From contig NZ_MQVY01000001.1 of assembly GCF_002954385.1 (NCBI RefSeq), forward strand, positions 286,892-350,891: a stretch of DNA of 64,000 nucleotides. The letters run 5' to 3'. The notes under the pieces are model-generated. The model saw only the letters and a list, made by a program, of their open reading frames with translations. It was not told the DNA's origin and searched no databases. Source of the DNA: Tenacibaculum sp. SG-28 (lineage in GTDB: Bacteria; Bacteroidota; Bacteroidia; Flavobacteriales; Flavobacteriaceae). Of this stretch, positions 54,431-64,000 are shown in pieces (position 1 is the first letter of the stretch; each line of letters begins with the position of its first letter). Both the position numbers and the translations under genes were made by a program.

Positions 54431-55332
54431 TCGTATATACAAAACGAGCGCAAGTAAACGAACAAAAATACAACCACTGTATTAAAAATGCAGTGCAATC
54501 TAATATTTTTGGATTTTCGTGGTACCTAGATATTGTTGCAGATTCTTGGGATGTACTTGTCTTGAATGATTATGAGGCAGTAATGCCACTTCCGAAACGG
54601 GAAAAATATTTTTTTAAGTATGTATATCCACCACTATGGCTGGTTCATTTAGGAATTTATTCGCTTAATATAGAGGATGAAAATGAATTTTTAATCGAAT
54701 TGCTAGACGATTTTTCTTTTGTGGAACTTCGTTTAAACCCTGAGAATTCCTTTACCGTTTTTTCGAATGTATTGCAGGAGAGAAAAACCCAAATCTTATA
54801 CTTGAATTCTTCGTATTCCGATATTCGAGCAGCATATAATAGAAATAGAAAGCGAGAGCTGAAAAAAGCAAAAGGCAAAGATTTGACAGAATGTTGGAAT
54901 GACGCTCCAATTAAATTATTACATCTTTTTAAAGAAAATATAGGTAATAGGTTAAAGAAAGTTAGAACTAAAGATTATGATAATTTGCTACATTTAATGC
55001 AATATTGTTTGGAGAGAAAAGTAGGCGAAATGCTTACAGTATACGATGCGAAAAATAAACTGGTATCCGGTGCTTTTTTTTTAAAATATAAGGATAGAGT
55101 AACTGAATTAGTTTGTGCTTCCGATTTGGAGAATAGAAACAACGGAGCAAATACTTTTATGAACGATCGTGCTATTTGTAAATACCAAAGAAATTTTAGC
55201 GTTTTTGATTTTGGTGGTTCAAGCATGCAAAACATAGCCAAATATTATTATAGTTTTGGGGCTACCGATGCGGTATATATGCAAATAGTTTATAATAATC
55301 TTCCAGCATTTTTTAAATTTTTGAAGCGGTAA
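54427..55332 (+). CDS. FemAB-like/GNAT acyltransferase
   Basis: 301 residues; its ATG overlaps the deacetylase stop, so the two are translationally coupled. Two GNAT-like folds: an N-terminal segment with WYLDIVADSWDVLVL and a C-terminal one with VYDAKNKLVSGAFFLKYKDR and NRNNGANTFMNDRAICKYQ, then FDFGGSSMQNIAKYYYSFGA. This is the pattern of FemAB-like acyltransferases seen in polysaccharide clusters. Its 3' end overlaps the convergent flippase by 20 bases. Acyl donor and target unknown. Confidence 0.78.
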   Translation: MIVYTKRAQVNEQKYNHCIKNAVQSNIFGFSWYLDIVADSWDVLVLNDYEAVMPLPKREKYFFKYVYPPLWLVHLGIYSLNIEDENEFLIELLDDFSFVELRLNPENSFTVFSNVLQERKTQILYLNSSYSDIRAAYNRNRKRELKKAKGKDLTECWNDAPIKLLHLFKENIGNRLKKVRTKDYDNLLHLMQYCLERKVGEMLTVYDAKNKLVSGAFFLKYKDRVTELVCASDLENRNNGANTFMNDRAICKYQRNFSVFDFGGSSMQNIAKYYYSFGATDAVYMQIVYNNLPAFFKFLKR

Positions 55333-56583
55333 TGTTTTTTATGAAATAAAAGTAAAAGAAACACAAAAAGGAACTCAATCCTGTAAACCACATTAAAATT
55401 GCAGAAGTGATGCATGCACCAAGAATACCTAATTTAGGTATTAACCAATAATTTAAAATAACGTTACCTATTAAGGCTATCACGGTAATGTAGTAATTTG
55501 CTTTAATTTTACCAATTGCCGATAATAGATTTCCGAATAATCCTTTGAAAATTAGTACGCCACAAACGCCGATATTTAATATTAAAAAGCTTTTAGCGTA
55601 TGCCACAAATTCTTTGTCGAAAATTGCTAATATGTACGAGTCAAAAATATAAAAAATAAGACAAAAAATACACTGATACTGGTAAACAAATAGAGGTAAC
55701 TCTTTATGTAGCGCTGAATGTATTTTCGGTCGCGAATTTTTTCAGTAAAAGCTACAAAATCGGTAGTTATAAAAACTCTTGGTAAGAATAAAATACTAAA
55801 AGGTATTATGGAGATATATCTGTAAATTGTAACTTTTTCAGTAGAATCTAATAACAGACCAACCAAAAGTAGGTCTATGGTAAAAAGAAGTATCGATGCT
55901 ACATTAGAAAGGCCACCAAAAAAACCGTACTTCCAAAATTCTTTGTCGATGATTTCGATTTTTTTTTGCTTTTTAAATGGAACCTTTGCCGAACTACGAA
56001 ATAGTAATATTGTAAAGACTGGTGTGAAAATTAAGGCAATTACATAACCAAATTCTTCAAAAAAATAGCTTAAACCACCAACCATAGCTACCAATATTAG
56101 ATTGTAGGTTATTTCAATGATACCAACCTTTTTATTATTGTGCTCTAAACGATTTTTAATTTTTAGAACTTCTAATAGGTATACCGGAATAAATATGAAA
56201 GATAAAGACATTAAATAAATACCCGAATTACTATTAGTAAATGGTAGAATAGCACCTAATACGAAAACTATAATAGTTATCAGTAAGGAAGCAAGTATCC
56301 CATTTCTTACTATGTAATTCAAAACTATTTTTTTATCGGAAGAACTGGTAATTAAAGCGCCGTATCTAATGTAGCTTTGGTGCAAACCAAATCCAACAAA
56401 TGGCATAATAAATACGATAATATTCCATGAAAATAATACTTCACCAAGTGCCTTTTTAGTTATAAATTGTAACACTAGCCACGAACTTATAAAGGATAAA
56501 ATGCGTGCTGTAATGGTAGCAATAAAGATGTAACCACCAGACCTTTGTAAAAAATTGGATATATACGACGAAATTAATTGCAA
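55313..56583 (-). CDS. Wzx/MATE-like polysaccharide flippase, one frame break
   Basis: About 423 residues after one T is restored near 55629, which turns FFIFLTRTY into FFIFLTRTYLAIFDKEF. Some 12 hydrophobic segments; opening segment TITARILSFISSWLVLQFI and a later QLEHNNKKVGIIEITYNL-type loop (HNNKKVGIIEI) fit the oligosaccharide flippase family, which moves lipid-linked glycans across the inner membrane. Overlaps the end of the upstream glycosyltransferase by 10 bases (same strand) and the acyltransferase by 20 (opposite strand). Confidence 0.8.
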
Positions 56584-57707
56584 TCTAAAGCTTCTTTATA
56601 TAGTTGGTCAAATGAATTTGCTATTTTTTTACAGCTAAAGTTTGCCGCAGCATAAGCATGCATTTTCGCTTCTAACTGAATTGGGTTTTGTTGTATTTGT
56701 AGTAATTTATCTACTAAGGCATTGTTATTTTTCACTTCGATTAGGTATCCATATTCTTTAGGGAAAAATTCAGAAATTCCACCAACGTCGGTACTAATTA
56801 CGGGTAAACCACAAGCAAAACTCTCTAAAATAACACAAGGCAAGTTTTCATAATTGCTAAATAAAACAAAAACATCAGACGTTTGCATAAGTTGTATCAC
56901 TTTTTTGTGTGCTATGTGTTCTTTAAAAGTGATGCGCTGCTCCACCCCTAATTCTTTTGCTAGATCTTTGTATTGATGTGAGTTGGCCCCCACTAAAATC
57001 AACTCAAAGTTACTACACCTATTTTTTAATAGTCGCATAGACTTTATGATTCCTGAAATATTTTTATGTGTGTCTTGCATGCTGGAGATGTGGAGAATTT
57101 TAAATGTAGTCTTAGCATGTCTTTTGGGGACGAAAATTTCTGTGTTTACTACGTTTGGAACACGAACATAGTTGCCAGTAATACCGATAGATTCCATCGA
57201 TTTTTGAAGGTGAACAGAAACCGGACACACATATTTTGCTCTCTTGGCAATTTGTTTTGATATTTTAATTTCAACAGGAGATAAATTTTTATTTTGAGGT
57301 GCATGGTACCCCGTCCAATGTTCTGAAATTATATATGGTTTTTTTAAAAAGAGATTTGCATGCAAAGCAAATATTCCAAAAGGAAAAAGTTTATTTAGAT
57401 GTACGATGTCGTAGTTTCCAATCGCTTTTATGAGCCTTAGATAGGCCTTAAAAAATAGTATAGTTTTTGCTAGTTTACTTGAAGTTGGTTTCACATAGGC
57501 GATATACGTAGATAGCTGCTTTGATTTTTGAATTGAAACCTCTATAGCACTATTTAATAAAGGGTCTGTTACAATATGTAAAACACTAACACTGTGTAAT
57601 TTTGAAACTGCTTGCGCGTGTCTTGCTATAAAATCTCCATTGTTAGGAAAAACTCTTGAAGGATACCAACCACATAAAAAAAGGATGTGAAGATTTTCTT
57701 GACACAC
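56574..57707 (-). CDS. glycosyltransferase family 4
   Basis: 377 residues from the GTG at 57707, chosen because the longer reading to 57788 would overlap the start of the divergent YjjG gene. N-terminal domain: HILFLCGWYPSRVFPNNGDF and YDIVHLNKLFPFGIFALHAN; donor domain: FKILHISSMQDTHKNISGII, NFELILVGANSHQYKDLAK, and VFVLFSNYENLPCVILESFA with GLPVISTDVGGI (the E-x7-E region). Probably adds a sugar to a lipid-linked glycan for the neighbouring flippase. Confidence 0.86.
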   Translation of the reverse strand: MCQENLHILFLCGWYPSRVFPNNGDFIARHAQAVSKLHSVSVLHIVTDPLLNSAIEVSIQKSKQLSTYIAYVKPTSSKLAKTILFFKAYLRLIKAIGNYDIVHLNKLFPFGIFALHANLFLKKPYIISEHWTGYHAPQNKNLSPVEIKISKQIAKRAKYVCPVSVHLQKSMESIGITGNYVRVPNVVNTEIFVPKRHAKTTFKILHISSMQDTHKNISGIIKSMRLLKNRCSNFELILVGANSHQYKDLAKELGVEQRITFKEHIAHKKVIQLMQTSDVFVLFSNYENLPCVILESFACGLPVISTDVGGISEFFPKEYGYLIEVKNNNALVDKLLQIQQNPIQLEAKMHAYAAANFSCKKIANSFDQLYKEALDCN

Positions 57708-57758
57708 TGTAATAAAAATATTTTTGCTAAAATAGAGTTTATAATTTATATTTCTATT

Positions 57759-57766
57759 TAAATTTG
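57759..57766 (+). promoter_or_regulatory. -7 box upstream of the YjjG gene
   Basis: Exact TAnnTTTG match (taaatttg) with its last base only 5 bases before the ATG. If used, the transcript would be leaderless or nearly so. Confidence 0.3.
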
Positions 57767-57770
57767 AAAG

Positions 57771-58451
57771 ATGAAGCATATTAAACACCTTTTCTTTGAC
57801 CTAGATCACACGTTATGGGACTTTGAAAAAAATTCTGAACTTACCTTTAAAAGAATTTTCGAAGAACAGCATATCTCCATTCATTTTAAAGATTTTATAA
57901 AAGTGTATTCTCCAATAAATATTCGTTATTGGAAGCTGTATCGAGAGAATGAAATAACGAAAGAGAACCTTCGTTACAAGCGATTAAAAGACACTTTTGA
58001 TATTCTTAATTTTTCTATCACCGACGGTTTGATACATGAGATTTCAGAGGCTTATATACAATACTTACCATATTTTAATCATTTGTTTTTAGGAGCTGAG
58101 GATATTCTTAGCTATTTAAAAGATAAGTATTCGTTGCACATAATTACTAATGGATTCGAGGAGGTGCAAAAAATAAAAATGGACACTTCAAAAATTTCAA
58201 AATATTTCGATGTTATTGTTACTTCCGAAAGCGTTGGTGTTAAAAAACCGAATCCTAAGGTTTTTGAATTTGCGCTAGCACAAGCGAAGGCAACACCAAA
58301 AGAGTCTTTAATGATTGGTGATAGTTATGAAGCAGATATTTTAGGGGCTCTAAATGTAGGCATGGAGGCGATACATTTTGCAGAAATTGATTCGGATACC
58401 AATGGTGTTTTACGCATTAAAAATTTAGAGGAATTGAAACAATATTTATAA
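57771..58451 (+). CDS. YjjG-type HAD nucleotidase
   Basis: 226 residues. HAD phosphatase of the YjjG (noncanonical pyrimidine nucleotidase) group. Motif I HLFFDLDHTLWDFEKN carries the nucleophile and acid Asp; motif II is LHIITNGFEEVQ; motif III/IV is GVKKPNPKVFEFAL and SLMIGDSYEADILGA. Likely house-cleaning of noncanonical nucleotides in the cytosol. The lipoprotein gene follows after 9 bases, so this may be the first gene of the operon to 61143. Confidence 0.9.
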   Translation: MKHIKHLFFDLDHTLWDFEKNSELTFKRIFEEQHISIHFKDFIKVYSPINIRYWKLYRENEITKENLRYKRLKDTFDILNFSITDGLIHEISEAYIQYLPYFNHLFLGAEDILSYLKDKYSLHIITNGFEEVQKIKMDTSKISKYFDVIVTSESVGVKKPNPKVFEFALAQAKATPKESLMIGDSYEADILGALNVGMEAIHFAEIDSDTNGVLRIKNLEELKQYL

Positions 58452-58460
58452 AATACAGTT

Positions 58461-59012
58461 ATGAAAAAGAGCACTGTTTCTCCTACTTTTTTTATTTTTC
58501 TATTGTTTACAAGTATCTCCTGTGTAAAAGATATTGATTTTGGTCAGGCAGAAGATCTCATTCTCCGTCCAGAATATTTAATTTCCTTAGTCTATACAAA
58601 TCTTGATCAGACAAATTTTACAGATTCCTCGGGTAATGAAATATCCGAAATTACTGATCGTACAAGAGTGGATTTTTTTGGTAGTTTTACAGAAGATTAC
58701 TTACAAAAAATTGATGTAGATATTCAAATATCCAACACTTTTAATAGGAGTTTTATATTAGAATTTAGGTTTGTAGACGAAAATAATATGGAAACCTATA
58801 CGTTTCCCTCTCTTTCTATTTCGGCAAATTCGGCAGATTTTAGATATACGGAAGAAATTGATGTGGCTGTCAACCCTGCTATCCTCCTCACCGAAAGCAT
58901 AGACATGACACTAACTTTATTACCAAGTCCTGATGGTTCGGTAATTGATAGTACCCAACAAGCAAATTTTATATTTAAATCAGCAGGAACCTTTTATCTT
59001 CAAATAAACTAA
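58461..59012 (+). CDS. hypothetical envelope lipoprotein
   Basis: 183 residues; the signal ends in lipobox TSISC. The mature protein begins VKDIDFGQAEDLILRPEY and is otherwise beta-rich and acidic. I recognise no domain. Its stop overlaps the DUF5723 ATG (TAATG), and YjjG lies 9 bases upstream. This placement suggests it partners with DUF5723 at the outer membrane. Function unknown. Confidence 0.75.
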   Translation: MKKSTVSPTFFIFLLFTSISCVKDIDFGQAEDLILRPEYLISLVYTNLDQTNFTDSSGNEISEITDRTRVDFFGSFTEDYLQKIDVDIQISNTFNRSFILEFRFVDENNMETYTFPSLSISANSADFRYTEEIDVAVNPAILLTESIDMTLTLLPSPDGSVIDSTQQANFIFKSAGTFYLQIN

Positions 59013-60385
59013 TGAAAAAGTTAGTACTAATTACCCTCATACTTCTTTGCTATTACCCGATTATTTTTTCTCAAAATAAACAGGTATTATTCGGTTTTGA
59101 TGAAATTCCCCAAACTTTGTTACTAAATCCTGGGTCTCCAGTTACTTACAAATATCATATTGGCATACCAATGCTATCGGGTATTTCCGTTCAGGCAGGC
59201 ATTACTGGATTTACTATGGCAGATTTATTTAACATGGATAATATCGATTTTACTACCAAGTTTAATACTGTATTAGCACAAATTGATTCGGAGGATTACG
59301 TCAGTAGCCATGCCCAAATAGAAATTTTAAATGGAGGGTACAAACTGAATTCTAAAGATTATCTTTCTGGCGGTTTTTACCTAGAAATGGATATATTTAG
59401 TACTTATCCAAAAGATGTATTAACCCTATTTAATGAAGGGAATTCTGCGTACTTAAACACCTCTTTTTCCTTAGCACAACCTTCTGTTAAAGGCGATGGG
59501 GTAGGAGTGTTACATTTTGGATTGACGCGAAACTGGAATCCTAGGCTAACGGCTGGTGCAAGATTAAAAGTATATTCCGGGGTTTTAAATGTAACCTCTT
59601 CCTATAATTCTGGTAGCTTTACCACAAGATTAGGAAACGATAATTTATACACACATTATCTTAATAATTTGAATGTAAGGGGGTACTCTTCTGGTATTTT
59701 TTATGAAGAAGATACCGATGTAGTAGCAACACTTATGCGTAACATTTTCTTAGGTGGAAATTTGGGGCTAGGTTTTGATATAGGCCTTACCTACAACATA
59801 AACACTAAAACGCAACTAGCCGCTAGCATTCTTGATGTAGGATTTATATCCTACACCAGAAATATTAAGAATGCTTCTATCAGTGGAAATTATTCTATTG
59901 CTGGAATCGAATTACAATACGACGGTACAAATCCTGATTATTGGTCAGCTATTGAAGATGAATTCCGTGAAAGTATTCCTAGTGAAGAAAACGAAAATTC
60001 CTATTCCGTAGCACGTCCTATTAAGTTTAATGCTTCTATAAGTCATAATTGGGGTAGGTCTAGAAAGAATGACAATTGTCACGACACCTCTTATAATAGC
60101 TATTATGACAATGCTATTGGAGGACATGTCTTTACAGTAATTCGCCCTACCGGTCCTAAATTTGCTATAACCGGATTTTACGAAAAACGACTTTTAGAAG
60201 TATTAAAAGCAAGAGTTACTTATACTGTAGATGACTTTTCATATAGCAATATTGGTTTAGGTCTATCGGCAAAGATGGGAATTGTAAATGTATACGGTAT
60301 CTTTGATAATCTTCTACATATTTCCGATATTGCAGCTGCTAATGCTACCGCTCTTCAAGTAGGGGTTAATTTAATTTTTAAATAA
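59012..60385 (+). CDS. DUF5723 outer-membrane protein
   Basis: 457-residue exported protein with a signal ending IIFSQ. DUF5723 family: FDEIPQTLLLNPGSPVTYKY, the GISVQAGITGFTMADLF segment, the SGGFYLEMDIFSTYP segment and C-terminal strands ending ALQVGVNLIFK with a terminal basic-aromatic pattern. It looks like an outer-membrane barrel. It overlaps the lipoprotein stop by one base, and the next gene starts 2 bases after its own stop. Function unknown. Confidence 0.85.
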   Translation: MKKLVLITLILLCYYPIIFSQNKQVLFGFDEIPQTLLLNPGSPVTYKYHIGIPMLSGISVQAGITGFTMADLFNMDNIDFTTKFNTVLAQIDSEDYVSSHAQIEILNGGYKLNSKDYLSGGFYLEMDIFSTYPKDVLTLFNEGNSAYLNTSFSLAQPSVKGDGVGVLHFGLTRNWNPRLTAGARLKVYSGVLNVTSSYNSGSFTTRLGNDNLYTHYLNNLNVRGYSSGIFYEEDTDVVATLMRNIFLGGNLGLGFDIGLTYNINTKTQLAASILDVGFISYTRNIKNASISGNYSIAGIELQYDGTNPDYWSAIEDEFRESIPSEENENSYSVARPIKFNASISHNWGRSRKNDNCHDTSYNSYYDNAIGGHVFTVIRPTGPKFAITGFYEKRLLEVLKARVTYTVDDFSYSNIGLGLSAKMGIVNVYGIFDNLLHISDIAAANATALQVGVNLIFK

Positions 60386-60387
60386 TT

Positions 60388-61143
60388 ATGATTCGAATTC
60401 TTAGTGTTTTACTTTTTTTAGTTTGGAATGGTTATGGTCAAAAAACCATAAATAATTATAAATATATTATAATTCCAAAACAGTTTAATTTTGTAAACAA
60501 GCCTGATAAGTATCAAACTAGTTCGTTAACCAAGTTTTTATTCAATAAATATGGATTTACGGCTTTCATAGAATCGGATAACTTACCCCCAGATTTAGTT
60601 CAAAATCGATGTATAGCGCTATACGTAGATATATTAGAAGATTCAGGAATGTTTAAAACTAAAAATACAATTCAATTAAAAGATTGTTATGGGGAAATTA
60701 TTTTTATTTCAAAAGTTGGTGAAAGTAGAGAAAAAGAATATAAAAAGGCCTATAATGAGGCAATTAGAGATGCATTTTCGTCTATAAAGACTTTAGGTTA
60801 TCAATATACAATACCAAGTCAGATACAAAAGGAAAAGAAAGATGAAGAGGTTTTGTTACCCGTTGCTAGCCTAAACAAAGCTTCTGTAATAAATGATGTA
60901 TCGATGGCAAATAATTCTAAAGGTAATGCAAGACAATTGCTCTATGCGCAAGCTATCGAAAATGGTTACCAGCTCATAGATAAGGAGCCTAAAAAAGTTT
61001 TTGAGATACTTGAAACGTCTCTTAATGATGTTTTTATTTTAAAAGATAAAACAGGAATCGTATATAAAAATCAAGGATTTTGGATTGCTGAATTTTATAA
61101 ACAAGGAAACCTAGTGGTTGAAAAATTAGACATAAAGTTTTAA
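60388..61143 (+). CDS. hypothetical secreted protein
   Basis: 251 residues with an N-terminal signal (MIRILSVLLFLVWNGYGQ). A tandem-like pattern of YKYIIIPKQFNFVNKPDKYQ and a Lys/Glu-rich middle are visible; the C-terminal FYKQGNLVVEKLDIKF is beta-like. No family is recognised. It starts 2 bases after DUF5723, so it is the third gene of a tight operon, and it converges with rarA with only 6 bases between stops. Function unknown. Confidence 0.72.
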   Translation: MIRILSVLLFLVWNGYGQKTINNYKYIIIPKQFNFVNKPDKYQTSSLTKFLFNKYGFTAFIESDNLPPDLVQNRCIALYVDILEDSGMFKTKNTIQLKDCYGEIIFISKVGESREKEYKKAYNEAIRDAFSSIKTLGYQYTIPSQIQKEKKDEEVLLPVASLNKASVINDVSMANNSKGNARQLLYAQAIENGYQLIDKEPKKVFEILETSLNDVFILKDKTGIVYKNQGFWIAEFYKQGNLVVEKLDIKF

Positions 61144-61149
61144 CAAATT

Positions 61150-62421
61150 TTAATACGAATATTTATTTTTCCAGAGCTTTTTCAATCGCTCTCTAAAGGA
61201 ATTTTCCCTACTATTATTTCCCGGTTCATATAGGGTAGTGTTTTGAATCGTATCCGGCATATATTCCTGTGCTATAAAATTATTCTCATAATTATGGGCA
61301 TATTTATAGTCTTCACCATAATCCAAATCTGACATTAATTTTGTCGGAGCATTTCGCAGGGATAATGGTACAGATAAATCTCCTGTTTTTTCTACAAGTT
61401 TTAGTGCTTTCCCAATAGCGGTATACGATGCATTACTTTTTGGAGAATTGGCTAAATATATAGCACATTGGCTCAATATAATCCTGGATTCTGGATTCCC
61501 AATAACAGCTACTGCCTGAAAGGTGTTATTTGCCATGATTAGAGCTGTAGGATTGGCATTTCCTATATCCTCAGAAGCTAGAATTAGCAGTCTTCTTGCG
61601 ATAAATTTTACATCTTCACCTCCAGCAATCATTCTTGCTAACCAATATACAGCTGCATTCGGATCGCTTCCTCGAATAGATTTGATAAATGCTGATATGA
61701 TATCGTAGTGTTGTTCTCCTGTTTTATCGTACCTACTTACATTTTTTTGAATTTTTTGAAGTACTAGAGCATCGGTTATTTCTATGGTTTGTTCTGTATT
61801 TACTAATAGTTCAAAAATATTTAATAATTTCCGAGCATCTCCTCCTGAAACCCGTAATAATGCATCGGTTTCTTTTAATGTAATTTGCTTTGACGCCATA
61901 TTGCTATCTTCCCGCATTGCTCTGTGTAATAAGGCTATTAAATCCGTTTTATCAAATGCATGTAATACATACACTTGGCATCTTGATAACAGTGCAGGGA
62001 TGACTTCGAAACTCGGGTTTTCTGTAGTTGCACCAATTAGAGTAATCCATCCTTTTTCCACAGCAGCCAATAAGGAGTCTTGTTGGGATTTACTAAAACG
62101 ATGAATCTCATCAATAAATACGATTGGATTCCTATTGGTAAATAGACCTGAATTCTTTTTGGCTTTTTCTATAATTTCTCTAACATCCTTTACCCCCGAA
62201 TTTATGGCACTTAAGGCATAAAAAGGTCTTTTAGATTCGCTAGCAATAATTGTCGCTAAGGTTGTTTTACCAATGCCAGGAGGCCCCCAAAAAATTAAAG
62301 ATGGAATTATTCCTCGTTGAATTAGGTTGGTTAATATTCCATGTTTTCCAACAAGGTGTCTTTGACTAATATAATCTTCTAGTTTTTTAGGTCGAATTCT
62401 CTCTGCTAATGGCGCTGTCAT
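61150..62421 (-). CDS. rarA: replication-associated recombination protein A (RarA/MgsA)
   Basis: 423-residue AAA+ ATPase acting at stalled replication forks. Walker [17 protein letters not shown]; Walker [19 protein letters not shown]; sensor region [19 protein letters not shown]; Arg finger region RCQVYVL; the C-terminal tetramerisation part contains [17 protein letters not shown] and [20 protein letters not shown]. The N-terminus [17 protein letters not shown] is standard. It diverges from the rhomboid gene. Confidence 0.95.
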   Translation of the reverse strand: MTAPLAERIRPKKLEDYISQRHLVGKHGILTNLIQRGIIPSLIFWGPPGIGKTTLATIIASESKRPFYALSAINSGVKDVREIIEKAKKNSGLFTNRNPIVFIDEIHRFSKSQQDSLLAAVEKGWITLIGATTENPSFEVIPALLSRCQVYVLHAFDKTDLIALLHRAMREDSNMASKQITLKETDALLRVSGGDARKLLNIFELLVNTEQTIEITDALVLQKIQKNVSRYDKTGEQHYDIISAFIKSIRGSDPNAAVYWLARMIAGGEDVKFIARRLLILASEDIGNANPTALIMANNTFQAVAVIGNPESRIILSQCAIYLANSPKSNASYTAIGKALKLVEKTGDLSVPLSLRNAPTKLMSDLDYGEDYKYAHNYENNFIAQEYMPDTIQNTTLYEPGNNSRENSFRERLKKLWKNKYSY

Positions 62422-62522
62422 TTTCGTAGTATTGCGTTTTCAAATTTACTAATAATATCAATTTCTTTTATTGTAACTTTTATTTATGGTTTTGTTTTAT
62501 GCAATTTTAGTACATTTATAAT

Positions 62523-63227
62523 ATGAAGGAAAAAAGTTCTATAAATTTTTCAAAACAGGTATTTTTTATTCCTCTTTGTATGGTGTTTGTGATATGGTTT
62601 GTTTATATGTTTGAACTCAAATTTTCACTAAACTTTAATGTATTTGGTATCCTTCCCAGAACCATAAAAGGATTACGTGGAATAGTTTTTTCTCCTTTTA
62701 TTCATGCCAATGTAACGCACTTATTTAACAATTCTGTACCCTTATTTGTTCTTGGTTCTATTCTGTTTATGTTCTACAATAAAGTTTCGTTTAAGGTTTT
62801 AGTATATGGTACACTACTTACTGGTTTGCTTACTTGGTTTATCGGTAGAGAATCTTACCATATAGGTGCTAGTGGTGTAGTGTATTTATTATTTAGTTTT
62901 ATTTTTTTCAGTGGGGTATTAAAAAAACATTTTCGTTTAATAGCGGTTTCTTTAGTTACGATATTTCTTTATGGAGGAATGGTTTGGTATGTTTTACCCA
63001 TAGCAAAAGGAATTTCTTGGGAAGGACATTTATCTGGTTTTATTGTAGGTACTGTTTTTGCGTATTTTTACAAAAACGTTGGAATTGTAAAGGAAGAATA
63101 TACGTTTTCAAAAACAGATTTCGACGTCATGTTTGATTCTCATGGTAATTATATTCCTCCGCAAGAGGAAGAAACCCAACTTAACGATATAAACTATACC
63201 TATATCTATAAATCTGAAGAAGAATAA
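62523..63227 (+). CDS. rhomboid intramembrane serine protease
   Basis: 234 residues with about six membrane segments. Catalytic Ser is in GASGVVYLLFSFIFF (GxSG) and the His is in SWEGHLSGFIVGTVFAYFY; the loop-1 region FSPFIHANVTHLFNNSVPLF is typical. The C-terminal cytosolic tail is acidic with an Asp/Glu-rich end. Cleaves membrane proteins within the bilayer; the target is unknown. It converges with rlmB, with 13 bases between stops. Confidence 0.92.
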   Translation: MKEKSSINFSKQVFFIPLCMVFVIWFVYMFELKFSLNFNVFGILPRTIKGLRGIVFSPFIHANVTHLFNNSVPLFVLGSILFMFYNKVSFKVLVYGTLLTGLLTWFIGRESYHIGASGVVYLLFSFIFFSGVLKKHFRLIAVSLVTIFLYGGMVWYVLPIAKGISWEGHLSGFIVGTVFAYFYKNVGIVKEEYTFSKTDFDVMFDSHGNYIPPQEEETQLNDINYTYIYKSEEE

Positions 63228-63240
63228 TTACTCATGTAAT

Positions 63241-63981
63241 TTAAGAGTTACGTTGTCGGACTGTTTCGTATAAGAACACACCACAGGCTACCGATACATT
63301 TAAGGAATCAATTGTACCTAGTAAGGGAAGTTTCGCCTTGTAATCGGATAATTTTTGTATAGAATTTGTTACTCCTTTATGTTCTGATCCCATAACAATT
63401 GCAAGAGGTTGTTTTAGGTCAATGTTATACAATGATTCCTCTGTTTTTTCTGTAGCAGATATTAATTTAATATTGTGTGCTTGCATCTGAAATACAGCAT
63501 CCTTTATATGATCGACCTTGCATATTGGTATTTTAAATGCAGCACCTGCAGATGTTTTAATGGTTTCTGCGTTTACTGGAGCACTACCACTTTTCTGAAT
63601 GATAATACCATCAACACCGGTACATTCGGCAGTTCTTATGATGGCACCAAAATTGCGAACGTCCGATACCTGGTCTAATAATAAAAATAGAGGAAGTTCT
63701 TTTTTTTCTAAGGTTTCTTCTAATAAATTTTCAAGTTCATAAAACGAAATTGGCGAAATTTTAGCAACTGCACCCTGATGATTGTTGTGTTTAGAAAGTC
63801 GATCTAATTTTTCTGTAGGAACAACACTTGTTGAAATTTTATTTTTTTTAAGTAGTTTGTCTAATTCAAAATATAAATCCCCTCGTAATCCTTTTTGAAG
63901 ATACACTTTGTTTAATGAAGACCCACTTTCTATAGCTTCTATAATTGATCTTATACCGAATATTACTGTACTTTGTTCCAT
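63241..63981 (-). CDS. rlmB: 23S rRNA 2'-O-methyltransferase (RlmB/TrmH family)
   Basis: 246 residues, SPOUT fold. Methylates the ribose of 23S rRNA (RlmB, Gm2251 in E. coli). N-terminal substrate-binding part VIFGIRSIIEAIESGSSLNK, then the SPOUT motifs LLLDQVSDVRNFGAIIRTAE, IVMGSEHKGVTNSI and the trefoil knot end LNVSVACGVFLYETVRQR, which supplies the SAM pocket. The start at 63981 is a clean ATG near the window edge. TrmH-family relatives on tRNA cannot be fully excluded. Confidence 0.92.
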   Translation of the reverse strand: MEQSTVIFGIRSIIEAIESGSSLNKVYLQKGLRGDLYFELDKLLKKNKISTSVVPTEKLDRLSKHNNHQGAVAKISPISFYELENLLEETLEKKELPLFLLLDQVSDVRNFGAIIRTAECTGVDGIIIQKSGSAPVNAETIKTSAGAAFKIPICKVDHIKDAVFQMQAHNIKLISATEKTEESLYNIDLKQPLAIVMGSEHKGVTNSIQKLSDYKAKLPLLGTIDSLNVSVACGVFLYETVRQRNS

Positions 63982-64000
63982 GTTGCAAATGTAGTGAATT

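Overview
The window is a compact, AT-rich chromosomal segment from a member of the Bacteroidota, almost certainly the family Flavobacteriaceae. Several independent signs support this. There are exact Bacteroidota -7 promoter boxes (TAnnTTTG) in front of several genes. There is a C-terminal type IX secretion sorting domain. Many families typical of the group are present (DUF3127, DUF3667, DUF4136, DUF4174, DUF5723, DUF6588, DUF5117-type metalloprotease, fused IcmF mutase), and there are numerous short lipoproteins with a Cys lipobox. The genus cannot be told from the sequence alone. I saw no rRNA, tRNA, CRISPR array, prophage, transposase or integrase, so this is core chromosome rather than an accessory island.

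Layout. 1-9 kb: purK (cut by the window edge), a small lipoprotein, greA, a HIT hydrolase, an orphan sensor kinase, a flavin reductase-like protein, DUF3127, DUF1456, a VTT membrane protein, a COG2509 FAD dehydrogenase, an AtoE-type fatty acid transporter and aat. 9-17 kb: DUF3667 membrane protein, a CocE-type lipoprotein hydrolase, a large secreted zinc metalloprotease and DsbD. 17-26 kb: a YgiQ radical SAM protein, a SigZ-like ECF sigma factor next to an 11-Cys metallothionein-like peptide, and a hydrolase group (two YtcJ-like amidohydrolases, M28 peptidase, DoxX, DUF4174). 26-36 kb: an outer-membrane barrel plus a 1000-residue TPR protein, FtsE, two glycosyltransferases, malate dehydrogenase and DUF6588. 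36-46 kb: gyrB, a lipoprotein, the IcmF fusion, a tiny HExxH membrane protein, a TPR-histidine kinase and DUF4136. 46-53 kb: a lamin-tail/T9SS surface protein followed by a 53-residue exported peptide, then trkH-trkA and radC. 53-64 kb: a glycan cluster (deacetylase, FemAB-like acyltransferase, flippase, glycosyltransferase), YjjG-type phosphatase, an envelope operon, rarA, a rhomboid protease and rlmB.

Two results matter most. First, at least 16 small indels break 13 otherwise well-conserved reading frames. Many fall in A/T or G/C runs, which looks like uncorrected sequencing error rather than gene decay, so these genes are annotated as full-length with the break marked. Second, two real small genes were recovered by hand. 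One is a Cys-rich, metallothionein-like peptide upstream of a sigma factor that itself carries a four-Cys tail, with a long inverted repeat between them. The other is a short exported peptide directly after the T9SS-sorted protein. The sigma/metallothionein pair is the best candidate for an undescribed metal-response module.
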